Assembly (NCBI RefSeq): GCF_025147325.1
Contig: NZ_CP102262.1
Span: forward strand, 2,542,001-2,606,000
Direction: 5' to 3'
Source: Bacteroides stercoris ATCC 43183
GTDB lineage: Bacteria > Bacteroidota > Bacteroidia > Bacteroidales > Bacteroidaceae
DNA: 64,000 bases
Shown here: positions 52,858-61,453 of the stretch, one piece after another
Position numbering within the stretch: the first letter of the stretch is position 1
Layout: each line of letters starts with the position of its first letter
The notes under the pieces: model-generated
What the model saw: only the letters and a program-made list of their open reading frames with translations
Databases searched by the model: none
What the model was told of the DNA's origin: nothing
Made by a program: the position numbers and the translations under genes

Positions 52858-52870
52858 GGGCGGAGGTCAT

Positions 52871-53995
52871 TTATATGTCGAGTGATTGATATACCTGAAT
52901 CAGCTCATCGGCTGTCTTTTTCCACGAGAATTGCCGGGCGCGCAGCAGTCCGTATTCCCGTTGCTGCCGATAGAGCGCGTCTTCATTTTCGAGACGCAGC
53001 ACTGCACCGGCTATTTCTTCCGGTTGGCGGGGATCTGCGGCAAGTATGTCCGGACCGCCTATTTCGGGCATGGAAGAGGTGTTTCCCGTAATGATGGGAG
53101 TGCCGCAAGCCATAGCTTCCACCAGAGGGATGCCGAAACTCTCGCGCAGCGAGGGGTAGAGGAAAGCGAATGCTGCATTGTACAGCGTGGCGAGGTCGGC
53201 GTTGTGGATATAGCCGGGATAGAATAGGTGCCGTTTCAGGCGGTTACTGATGTTTTCCTGTTGCAGCAGCCTGTCTATATAGGTTTCGTTGAGGTCTGCG
53301 ATGAGCAGCGGACGCCTTACGGACGATTTTTCCAGATAAAGGCTGTAGGCTTTCAGCACCCGCGCCGTATTCTTTTTAGGGTCCGTGTTTCCCAGGAAGA
53401 ACAGGAAGTCTTTTTGGGGGATGTAGCGGTTTACTGTCTGCATGTCTATGTCGTCCATCGGACGGAAATGTCTGTTGTAGCCGTTGTAAATGGTTGTGAT
53501 ACGGTCGGCGGGAATGTTCAGGGCTTCGCGGATGCGGTTGCGTTCGAAGTGCGAAACGGTAATGATTTTCCGGCATTTCTTCAGAATCCGTGGTACGGTG
53601 AGGCGGCGGTAGTGCCGGCCCATTTCCTGATAAAGCGAGGGACTGCGCTGTTGGCGGGGTTCCAGATAGATGATGTCGTGGAGTGTCAGCACCAGCGGAA
53701 CCGGACAGCAGAGCGGGGCTGTGTTGGACGTGCAATGCAGCAGGTCCGCCCCTAAACGTTTCACCGCCAGCGGCAGGGCTATCTGTTCCCAAAGCGGGTA
53801 GGTGGGACACGCCACTTCCACAATGGAGAGGTTGGCAGATTCTTCCAGGCAATGGTCTTTGCCCGGAGCCACGATAATGTAGTATTCATTGCCGTCGTTC
53901 CGTTTCTGCAATTCGCGGATGGTTTCCAGTGCTACGAAATCCATGCCGTGCTTGTCGGGACGGAAAATCCGTTGGGCTTCTATGGCTATCTTCAT
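52871..53995 (-). CDS. GT-B glycosyltransferase, family 4
   Basis: A 374-residue retaining GT4 enzyme. It has the FLFFLGNTDPKKN block after the interdomain linker, and the donor-binding EX7E motif in RESFGIPLVEAMACGTPII. The N-terminal domain has HDIIYLEP and VSHFERNRI. It probably transfers mannose, glucose or a related hexose, but the donor cannot be fixed. Confidence 0.88.
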   Translation of the reverse strand: MKIAIEAQRIFRPDKHGMDFVALETIRELQKRNDGNEYYIIVAPGKDHCLEESANLSIVEVACPTYPLWEQIALPLAVKRLGADLLHCTSNTAPLCCPVPLVLTLHDIIYLEPRQQRSPSLYQEMGRHYRRLTVPRILKKCRKIITVSHFERNRIREALNIPADRITTIYNGYNRHFRPMDDIDMQTVNRYIPQKDFLFFLGNTDPKKNTARVLKAYSLYLEKSSVRRPLLIADLNETYIDRLLQQENISNRLKRHLFYPGYIHNADLATLYNAAFAFLYPSLRESFGIPLVEAMACGTPIITGNTSSMPEIGGPDILAADPRQPEEIAGAVLRLENEDALYRQQREYGLLRARQFSWKKTADELIQVYQSLDI

Positions 53996-54007
53996 GCTGT
54001 GTACTCC

Positions 54008-55198
54008 TTATTTCTTTTTATAGAAGAACCGTTTTATATGGCTGAATACGGCTGTAAACATAAGTACCGGGAGCGCCCAGATGGCTTTGCGGAGACGGCG
54101 GCTTACTTCTCCTTCGGGCAGTGCCATGAGGAAGGTGAGGATAAGCGTTGCAAGCAGTACGTACCACTTGGGAGCCCAGGTCCAGTTCAGCAGGGTGATG
54201 CCTGCCGTGCATAGCAGAATTAGTGCGATAAGCAGGAAACGGGAAGGCATCAGCCACTGAAAAAGTTTGAGGGCATAGTCCCATTCACCTTTCAGCAATA
54301 CCAGCGGGAGATACTTCAATGCAAAGAATGTGCTGGTATATTGCGAACGGATCCAACTGATGCGTTGCGTCTGGTAGCCGTCTGCATTATCTTCTTTCTT
54401 GCTGTAACATACCACTTCCGCCAGATATTCGGTGTAGATGTTCTGTTCCAGCAGTACGGTTTCCATCGCCTTGCTTATATCGGAGCCTTTCAGCTTGGGA
54501 GCACGTTCATGGAACATGGCGAAATCGAATGCCATTGCCGAACCTATGAGAGCCGAGGAAAAGCCCATGCGGGTATGTGCCAGACGGAAAAGATTGTTGT
54601 TGATTTCTTCGCTGGTGGCATTGAGAACAGCGATGCTGGTATTCAGGTTCTCCGCTATGCGGTGTGCCTGGATGGAATCGCAACCGGAGTAGTAGGCGTT
54701 GTTGAACATGCTGAGGGCGTTCGGCACGATATGGTTATCGGAATTGAAGATGACAATCAGGTCGTATTCGTCGGGAGCGTAGCGTTCCATAACCTGCTGG
54801 ATGGCGTAGACTTTGGTGCAGTATTCCTTGTCGGGCACTACGATGTTTACGGGCATTTGCAGCAGGGTGACAAGGTCCTCTTCGGGCAGTTGGGTGGCTG
54901 CTACGGCAACGTCGTATTTGTCGCGCGGGTATTGCTGGGTGTCCAGAAAGCGGTTGACGGATTCAATTACTTCTTTCCCGTTGCGCAATACGGTAAAAAG
55001 CACTAAGAAACGGTGCTGTACGGCTGCCGCCGGATAAGGGTTCTTGTACTTTCCGAGCGAGAAGAGTGCGCAGAGAAACAGGTAGGCTACCGGAATAGCC
55101 AGCAGCAGGAATAGGACGGAATCTGTCATTTGTAGCGCATTGTTGCTCTCATCCATCCACCAGTCTATGCTGAATATGTTAAAAATGTTGGACATCAT
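54008..55198 (-). CDS. Membrane family 2 glycosyltransferase paralogue with altered active-site motifs
   Basis: A 396-residue membrane protein, paralogous to 43991-45163: both contain an AHRIAENLNT/THRVAKNLNT stretch followed by SEEINN and SALIGSAMAF. N-terminal (about 25-47) and several C-terminal transmembrane segments are present. The catalytic motifs have changed: IDADN reads FNSDN, and QRRRW reads QRISW. It may be inactive or act as a partner of the intact paralogue. The start overlaps the polymerase stop by four bases. Confidence 0.8.
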   Translation of the reverse strand: MMSNIFNIFSIDWWMDESNNALQMTDSVLFLLLAIPVAYLFLCALFSLGKYKNPYPAAAVQHRFLVLFTVLRNGKEVIESVNRFLDTQQYPRDKYDVAVAATQLPEEDLVTLLQMPVNIVVPDKEYCTKVYAIQQVMERYAPDEYDLIVIFNSDNHIVPNALSMFNNAYYSGCDSIQAHRIAENLNTSIAVLNATSEEINNNLFRLAHTRMGFSSALIGSAMAFDFAMFHERAPKLKGSDISKAMETVLLEQNIYTEYLAEVVCYSKKEDNADGYQTQRISWIRSQYTSTFFALKYLPLVLLKGEWDYALKLFQWLMPSRFLLIALILLCTAGITLLNWTWAPKWYVLLATLILTFLMALPEGEVSRRLRKAIWALPVLMFTAVFSHIKRFFYKKK

Positions 55199-56673
55199 AG
55201 CATCGAATCTTTTTTAGTTGTGGTTAATAATGCCTGCTGTTTTTCAATCGTCAGACGTTCGTCTATATATTTTCCGTTCATCAGTATGCCCAGGAACATA
55301 ATCATCATAATGCCGGTGGGGAACTGGGTGAAGAATGCGTTCCCGTAGGCGCTGAGCATCATGCCGAATATGCCGCAGGCAAGTGCGGTGAGCAGGTGGC
55401 GCAGCTCGTCATTCCTTATTTTGAACATGATGCAGTAGCATCCCCATAGCAGGCTGCCCGCATAAATCAGCAGGTAAAGGAGAATGCCCACAACGCCCGT
55501 TTCCGTCCATATCTTGACGTAGGTGGAGTCATTGGGAATGGTGGTTGTCAGCCTGCTTCCGAATCTCCGGGCTTCCACACCGCCCAGGCCGATCCCCTCG
55601 CCGAACGGTCTGTTCCTGAGATACTCCGCCAGCTTTTTCTGGTTCTGCTTTCTTACCAGATAGGACGCGTCTTTATTGGGACGGAATGCCGTGCGCATGC
55701 GCCGTATCATGTAGTTGCTTTCTCCCACGTATGTAAATGCGAAGAAAACATAGATGCAAATTCCTCCCACTGCGGCAGCGCTCATCAGTTTGATGTTCTT
55801 GCTGATAAGCGCAAAAAGCAACAGACTGCCCAGGGGCACTACGATAGCTCCTCGGGTACCTGTAATGAACATCGAGTATAATGAGAGTGCGGAGATGGAA
55901 AAGTAATATACTTTCAGGCTGGACTTCTTGCTGAACAAGCCGGCAATACCGAACAGCGCGCAGGTGAATCCCATGTTGGAACCGTAATTCCCCGCATCGG
56001 TAAAGATGGAGAAGTAGCGGGTGATCTGGGGCAGCAAGTGCGTCTTGTACATGCCGCTTTCCATCATGGCATTGTATTCGACGGCGTCGAAACCGATGAA
56101 TTTCTGGCAGAGGCCTTTCAGTATGGCGATGAGCGTAAGTATGGAGAACAGGAATATCAGCCGGCTGATTTGTTTATAGGATGTTGCCAGCAGCACCGTG
56201 ATTAGAGACACGAGAAACGTATTGTAAATGAATCCCCTGGAATAAATCCATGCTTCCAGGGATGCGGTGGGGTTGACGACTTCCATAAGGCAGTACACCG
56301 CCAGTACGGCACCCCCTATGGTGAGAATGTTGACGGCCTGTTTCCAGGGAAAACGGTAGTGCAGCGCCGTCTGGACGATGACGATGAGAAGCACGCTCCA
56401 CCAGATGATGTCCGACAGTATGCTGAGTCCGTCCTGCCGGCTGTAACGCGCCAATGGGGTGAAGAAATAATTGAAAATGAATAGCAGGAATAGGAAGCGT
56501 TCCGGTTTGCGAAGATGAAAAATCAGAATACACAAGAGGGCGGGCAGTGCCGCCACCAGTCCTGCTATCGCTAAATTTTGCTTTAAAGTAGCTGCGACGA
56601 TACATCCTAAACCGATGCAGAGTATGGCAAAGGTTAAGGCGGGAGATGATATGTAACTTCGCTTGATACTCAT
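55195..56673 (-). CDS. O-antigen polymerase/ligase-like protein (Wzy)
   Basis: A 492-residue polytopic inner-membrane protein with about ten to twelve hydrophobic segments and a large periplasmic loop near residues 330-400 that contains RNRPFGEGIGLGGVEARRFG and a later TWTETGVVGILLYL-like stretch. This loop pattern is typical of Wzy/WaaL proteins. It would polymerise repeat units flipped by the Wzx-like protein. Start and stop overlap its neighbours by four bases each. Confidence 0.83.
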   Translation of the reverse strand: MSIKRSYISSPALTFAILCIGLGCIVAATLKQNLAIAGLVAALPALLCILIFHLRKPERFLFLLFIFNYFFTPLARYSRQDGLSILSDIIWWSVLLIVIVQTALHYRFPWKQAVNILTIGGAVLAVYCLMEVVNPTASLEAWIYSRGFIYNTFLVSLITVLLATSYKQISRLIFLFSILTLIAILKGLCQKFIGFDAVEYNAMMESGMYKTHLLPQITRYFSIFTDAGNYGSNMGFTCALFGIAGLFSKKSSLKVYYFSISALSLYSMFITGTRGAIVVPLGSLLLFALISKNIKLMSAAAVGGICIYVFFAFTYVGESNYMIRRMRTAFRPNKDASYLVRKQNQKKLAEYLRNRPFGEGIGLGGVEARRFGSRLTTTIPNDSTYVKIWTETGVVGILLYLLIYAGSLLWGCYCIMFKIRNDELRHLLTALACGIFGMMLSAYGNAFFTQFPTGIMMIMFLGILMNGKYIDERLTIEKQQALLTTTKKDSML

Positions 56674-58829
56674 TTTACAGCAGCTTTTTTAGCGGTCAGT
56701 CCCAGTTGGGACAATCGGCTGACGAAGCTGTGGAGAGGTGTCTTGGGCGGTAATTCGCCGGTGAACGATTCCACGACTTCACGGTCGGCATTGTTGAGAT
56801 AAAGCGATAACGGAGTGTCACCCAGCATTTCTTTGATGGATTTCAGGTTGATATCATCGTTTTTGCCCCATAAACGGCAGGCGTTGGCTATGAGCAGGTT
56901 GACATCGGCTTGTTTCAGTACGGTCAAAGGCAGGCTGGCAGTGCTTATGGACGGGTATTCCACAAGAATGATGTCCGGTATCTGCTCGGCGGAGTTCAGT
57001 TGCCAGAAATCGGATAGTTGTTGTGCCCGGACATATTTCTTGTCGTTGGTCTCAAAATCGACATCGTGTTTTACGATACGGGTGCGAAGTCCCACGGAAG
57101 CCCAATGGTCGGCAAAATATTTGGCCAGAAAACTTTTACCTTCCCGCTCTTCCATACTGAGCAGGTTGATGACGGTAGGGCGTCCTGTTGCCAGATACCT
57201 GTCGAGCTGATGGCAGGAATAGGCGGCGGCACGGCGGTTGCATACTTTCAGGAATCCTCGGAACTTCAGGTTGCTGATACCGTTGAATGCGGCGATGACG
57301 GGCAGGCCGCTAAGGCGGTGACTGCGTTCGGCATCCCGTAGCGTGCGGTCTGTCAGTTCAATGATGAGGAAGTAGAAAGTAATGAATATCAAACTGCCAA
57401 TCAGAGCAGCCACGACGTAGAGCAGGCGCTTACGGCCGTTGTCGGTAAGCGGGAACTCGGGTGGAGCGATGATTTGCAGGTTGGCAGTGGTCATTTTTAT
57501 GTTCTGCAGGCGGAGCCGCGCTTCGGACAGTCCGCGGAGCTGTTCACGGTAGGTGTCTTCGGCTATGCCGATGGCACGCTCCTTACGTTTTACTTGAGTA
57601 CCCACTGGAGCAAATTCCCGATATTGGTTCAGGATGTCGTTCCGGCGTTCCTGAAGGACTTTCAGTTCGGCCTTTGTCTTTGCCTCGTTGATACATGCCA
57701 TCAGCCATTCTGTTACCATATTATCGATACCGACACCCTCTTTGGTGAAATTGTATTCGTTGAGGTTGTCTGAAATCTGGCTGATTCTATTTTCCGAGTT
57801 TCGCAAATCGGTCCTGTTCTGTCGCAACTGTTCGTTGTCTTTTAGTTCCGTATCCGTTGAAAAGATTTCCTGCTCCAGGATATTCTGGTTCAGTTCCGTA
57901 ACTTTTTCAAGTTCTTTGAGCAGCTTCGTGTTATCGCGTATAATCTTGGCGCGGATGTCCATTTTATCTTCCAGCATCCGACGGAGAGCCACGGCACTTT
58001 TGTAGGTTCGTTGGGCAAGTTCCTCACGGTCGTCCAAATTGTATTTGGTTACCGCCAGCTCTTTACTCTGATTGTCGTAGTTGATTACCGAATGCTCTAC
58101 ATTATAGTGCATCAGGTTGTCTTCTTCTTTGTTGAGGTTGGTTTTGGCAAGTCTTACTTGCTCCTCAAAGTAAGCGATGGCACTGTTCGTGGCGCTGAAA
58201 CGGAGTATTTCGTATGCTTTGATAAGTTCGTCCTCTAAAATCTTGATGGTGTTTTGGGTGATACCCGGGTCGGGACTTGTGTAGGTGAAACTTATCAGGT
58301 CACTTGTGCCCAGACGTTTCACGGTTATCTGCTCGAGTGCGTGGAAACTGTAAAACTCCGTAGGACGGCTGAACATGGAGTATACAAAGTTGGCGGCACT
58401 TTCCTGACGGTATGCTTGCAGGTTCCCGACGGTTTTGTCCAACGAGGAACGGTCTACCAAAGCCAGCACTTCTTTGGGTGTATGCTGCAGGAGTTGGCGG
58501 TAGTGCTTTGCCTGGATGTACATATTATCCTGCCACTCCTCGCCATATACAAGGTTCGTGGCAAGCAAGCGGAGAGAGACCTTCTCCAATGTGCTTTTGG
58601 ACTTGGCTATGTTGATGAGATTGTCGAAAGTGCTGCTGATGTTTTCAATCTTACTGCCGTCAATATTGGTAACATTGGTTACACCGGCATAGATATTACT
58701 GTTTACAGTATAGCTGAACGGCAGGAACTGGGTGAAGTACGCCACCAGTGCTGTGACAATAAATCCACCCCACAACAGCCAGTAACGGATGCGGTAGAAG
58801 AATTGTGCTATAAACTGTATTATATCCAT
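56670..58829 (-). CDS. GumC/Wzz-like chain-length protein with degenerate tyrosine-kinase domain
   Basis: A 719-residue polysaccharide co-polymerase. Transmembrane segments near 15-33 and 475-498 enclose a long periplasmic coiled-coil region. The cytoplasmic C-terminal domain resembles a BY-kinase: a P-loop-like SMEEREGKSFLAKYFADHWA is near residue 560. The Walker B-like segment reads IILVEYPSIS rather than the D-containing DYPP type, and there is no tyrosine cluster at the end (TAKKAAVK). It probably sets chain length and binds nucleotide at most. Confidence 0.84.
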   Translation of the reverse strand: MDIIQFIAQFFYRIRYWLLWGGFIVTALVAYFTQFLPFSYTVNSNIYAGVTNVTNIDGSKIENISSTFDNLINIAKSKSTLEKVSLRLLATNLVYGEEWQDNMYIQAKHYRQLLQHTPKEVLALVDRSSLDKTVGNLQAYRQESAANFVYSMFSRPTEFYSFHALEQITVKRLGTSDLISFTYTSPDPGITQNTIKILEDELIKAYEILRFSATNSAIAYFEEQVRLAKTNLNKEEDNLMHYNVEHSVINYDNQSKELAVTKYNLDDREELAQRTYKSAVALRRMLEDKMDIRAKIIRDNTKLLKELEKVTELNQNILEQEIFSTDTELKDNEQLRQNRTDLRNSENRISQISDNLNEYNFTKEGVGIDNMVTEWLMACINEAKTKAELKVLQERRNDILNQYREFAPVGTQVKRKERAIGIAEDTYREQLRGLSEARLRLQNIKMTTANLQIIAPPEFPLTDNGRKRLLYVVAALIGSLIFITFYFLIIELTDRTLRDAERSHRLSGLPVIAAFNGISNLKFRGFLKVCNRRAAAYSCHQLDRYLATGRPTVINLLSMEEREGKSFLAKYFADHWASVGLRTRIVKHDVDFETNDKKYVRAQQLSDFWQLNSAEQIPDIILVEYPSISTASLPLTVLKQADVNLLIANACRLWGKNDDINLKSIKEMLGDTPLSLYLNNADREVVESFTGELPPKTPLHSFVSRLSQLGLTAKKAAVK

Positions 58830-58835
58830 AAGATT

Positions 58836-59675
58836 TTATTTCCCTTTGATTATTTTTACATTTGTCAGCATCTCAAGTAAAATGATGGCGTTATGCAGCG
58901 AAACGCGTGCTTCGGCATAGGAAGTCACCGCTCCGGAACGGCGCGCCCGCTCCAGTGAAAGAGAGATGATGTCTATTTTACCTTGTATAAAATTGTTCTC
59001 CGAGATTTTCATCTGAGCGTTGTAGAGGGCGGCATTCTCCGCTTTGGCTTTGATGGTTGCCAGTTGCGCCGTCACATTGTTATATGCTTCCAGCACTTTG
59101 AGCCGCCGTTCTTCCATTACTTCTTCCTGCGTGTATTGAAGCTGCTCGATGTTGTAACGATAGTTCTTCAGCCGGAGCGGACGGTTGAATAAATCGCCGA
59201 GACCTACACTGAAACTGGCTCCTACGTTGAAGGTGTACCGGGAACTGGCTGTGGTGGACTGATACCAGTCGTTGTAGGAATCGCTGTTGTCGTTCAATAC
59301 GTTGTAACGCCCGTATGCATAATTTCCGTTCAGCCGGAAGTAGTTCCACCAGTTTCTTTTTTCTATGCGGTATTGGTTCTTTACCTGCTCTACCTGGGAG
59401 TGTGCCCGCTTTACAGTGGCGTTTTCTATGACGGCATCCATAAATACGGAAAGGGGCGGCAGATCAAAACCTTCGATATAGTGTTGCGTTTCCGGTAGCT
59501 GGCTTCCTGAGATACTCTTCTCCAGAATGGCATCGCTTTCTTTCAGTGCCTCCAGAATTTTGATACGCTCTTCACGGGTCATGTCCGTCTGGGCATGGAT
59601 GGACTGGGACAACAGGAACAGAATAAATGTAGCTGTACAGAGATATGATAGGGGATGTGTATGGGCTTTTATCAT
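58836..59675 (-). CDS. TolC-like outer-membrane protein of the polysaccharide locus
   Basis: A 279-residue exported protein with signal peptide (about 12-28, cleavage near IHAQ). The mature part has TolC-type helices (VKRAHSQVEQVKNQYRIEKRNW, given in part: RAHSQVEQVKNQY) and a beta segment NWWNYFRLNGNYAYGRYN. TolC proteins are normally above 400 residues with two repeats; this is about one repeat, so it may form oligomers of different stoichiometry. It lies seven bases from the GumC-like gene, which suggests an export role. No canonical Wza-like protein is in the window. Confidence 0.72.
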   Translation of the reverse strand: MIKAHTHPLSYLCTATFILFLLSQSIHAQTDMTREERIKILEALKESDAILEKSISGSQLPETQHYIEGFDLPPLSVFMDAVIENATVKRAHSQVEQVKNQYRIEKRNWWNYFRLNGNYAYGRYNVLNDNSDSYNDWYQSTTASSRYTFNVGASFSVGLGDLFNRPLRLKNYRYNIEQLQYTQEEVMEERRLKVLEAYNNVTAQLATIKAKAENAALYNAQMKISENNFIQGKIDIISLSLERARRSGAVTSYAEARVSLHNAIILLEMLTNVKIIKGK

Positions 59676-59704
59676 TTGTCTGTTTGTTTTTTTAGTTTTA
59701 ATAC

Positions 59705-60871
59705 TTACACGTTCTCTTTCTGTACAAAAGCGGTGAACGTTTTTAGAAGTATCTTCATGTCCAGCCGGAAACAGAATTCTTGTGCATATTTAATATCCAG
59801 TTGCTTTCGTTCTTCCGCCGACATCTTACCGGCTCCGCCACGCTTTTCCACTTGCCAGAGCCCGGTCAGTCCGGAAGGAGCCATGAAGCGGTCTATGTAT
59901 GCGTCGCTGGTCAGCAGTTCGGCCTCATAGAGCGGAAGCGGACGGTTGCCTACGATGCTCATATCGCCTTTCAGGACGTTGAATAGCTGCGGAAGTTCGT
60001 CAATGCTGTATTTACGGATGAAACGGCCGATGCGTGTGACGCGCGGATCGTTTTCTATCTTGACAAACGGGCTTTCTTTGGATTGGGCCTTTTGCCGGAA
60101 AAAATCTTTTTCCGGTATGATGAAGTCATCAGAAATCAGTAAGTTTGCTTCTTCATCGGAAGAGCCTGTGAGGTCGTCGAACCGGATGTCGGGGGTATCG
60201 TCTGCCGCTTCTTCTTCCATTTTGTACTGGTTGAGGGCATTGAGTTCCTTCAGCTTCTTGTCCGCATTGGTGTACATGGAGCGGAACTTCAGGAAGTTGA
60301 ATATCCGGTAGTTACTGCCTACACGTTGCGACTTATAGATGACTTTACCCTTACTTTCGAGACGGATGGCAATGGCAGTGCCGATAAGTAACGGAGATAG
60401 TATTATCAGGGCGCATATGGCAAACAAAATGTCGAACGCACGTTTCCATGCGGGCAGATGAAATGTGTTAAGCATCTTTCGGTGGCTTTGGCTGAACTCC
60501 TGCATTTTATGCTTTTGACGCACTTGCAGGAACTGGGTCATTCGGTGGATGCTCGTTTCATCAGCTTGTGGCGGCAGTGTATTATTGACGCCTGCCTGCA
60601 GATAGGCTTTGCGGGCTTCTGCCGGCAATCCTTCGGTGATAAGTATTATGTATACGCGTGGAAACCTCTTGTGGAGGCAGGTGATGTCAAGGCAATCTTT
60701 TTCTGTGTCGGTTTGCTCGTAAAGGATGGATGTGTTATACCGTTCGCGGATGCCGTCTATGATTTTGGCAGCTTTACGGGCACCGGAGACAGTAACGAAC
60801 ATGCCATTGGTAACCTTGCTCAGGTGGTCGATGGCAGTCTGGCTGTTTCCTATGTAGATATAATATAGCAT
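59705..60871 (-). CDS. Initiating sugar-phosphate transferase with degenerate receiver domain
   Basis: A 388-residue protein. Residues 1 to about 118 look like a response-regulator receiver fold whose phosphorylation residues are lost: the acceptor aspartate position reads SILYEQ and the conserved lysine-proline reads LPPQ. A transmembrane segment (about 145-168) precedes a bacterial sugar transferase domain with [38 protein letters not shown] and GLTGLWQV. It would transfer sugar-1-phosphate to undecaprenyl phosphate, beginning repeat-unit synthesis. A stand-alone receiver gene lies 20 bases upstream. Confidence 0.87.
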   Translation of the reverse strand: MLYYIYIGNSQTAIDHLSKVTNGMFVTVSGARKAAKIIDGIRERYNTSILYEQTDTEKDCLDITCLHKRFPRVYIILITEGLPAEARKAYLQAGVNNTLPPQADETSIHRMTQFLQVRQKHKMQEFSQSHRKMLNTFHLPAWKRAFDILFAICALIILSPLLIGTAIAIRLESKGKVIYKSQRVGSNYRIFNFLKFRSMYTNADKKLKELNALNQYKMEEEAADDTPDIRFDDLTGSSDEEANLLISDDFIIPEKDFFRQKAQSKESPFVKIENDPRVTRIGRFIRKYSIDELPQLFNVLKGDMSIVGNRPLPLYEAELLTSDAYIDRFMAPSGLTGLWQVEKRGGAGKMSAEERKQLDIKYAQEFCFRLDMKILLKTFTAFVQKENV

Positions 60872-60891
60872 ATCTTCCTTTCAGTTCTTTT

Positions 60892-61251
60892 TCAGATGTA
60901 TTTCTTGATGCGTGCCCTGAGTTCCAACGGGTTGAATGGCTTGAGTATGTAATCTGCTGCTCCGGCTTCGAGCAACTGGATGCGTTCGACGGTACTTTCC
61001 TCACTGGAGAGCATCACTACGGGGATATGTTTGAACAGCTCGTTCCCTTTCAGATAGTACAGGAATTCATTGCCGCGCATGTGGGGCATGTGAATGTCGG
61101 AGATGATAAGGTCGGGGACATTGCCTTCATTAAGCCACTCAAGAGCCTTTAGAGGGCTTTCAAAATATTCCAGGTCGTATTCTGTCCCTAAATAAATCTT
61201 AAGTACGCGGCCTATGGTGGCTTTGTCATCAACCAGTAAGATTTTTTTCAT
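60892..61251 (-). CDS. Stand-alone response-regulator receiver (CheY-like)
   Basis: A 119-residue single receiver domain with all conserved residues: acidic pair D8-D9, phospho-acceptor D52 in IISDIHMP, S82 and K104 in ILKPFNP. No output domain. It is the first gene of the minus-strand polysaccharide arm and lies next to the sugar transferase with a degenerate receiver, so it may control that enzyme through protein contact. The cognate kinase is not in the arm. No TAnnTTTG promoter is visible upstream. Confidence 0.88.
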   Translation of the reverse strand: MKKILLVDDKATIGRVLKIYLGTEYDLEYFESPLKALEWLNEGNVPDLIISDIHMPHMRGNEFLYYLKGNELFKHIPVVMLSSEESTVERIQLLEAGAADYILKPFNPLELRARIKKYI

Positions 61252-61382
61252 TGTTCTGTTTATTATAGCGTTGTTGCTTTGTTTGTTTACTATGCAGTAA
61301 TAAAAAAACTGTTGTTTTATTGAACTCGTCCGATTACTGACGACAATGAATATTTGCTAACCTGCTTTAACGCAAAATGAGA

Positions 61383-61426
61383 AAAAACGTGAGAATATGT
61401 TTGCCGGTGTATTTCTTCACGTTTTT
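61383..61426 (-). terminator. Terminator of the LruC-domain protein gene
   Basis: AAAAACGTGA and TCACGTTTTT form a 10-bp stem with a 24-base loop and a flanking T run on the minus strand, about 30 bases past the stop at 61454. Confidence 0.6.
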
Positions 61427-61453
61427 CGGGTTGCCGTATAGATTGGCCATATT

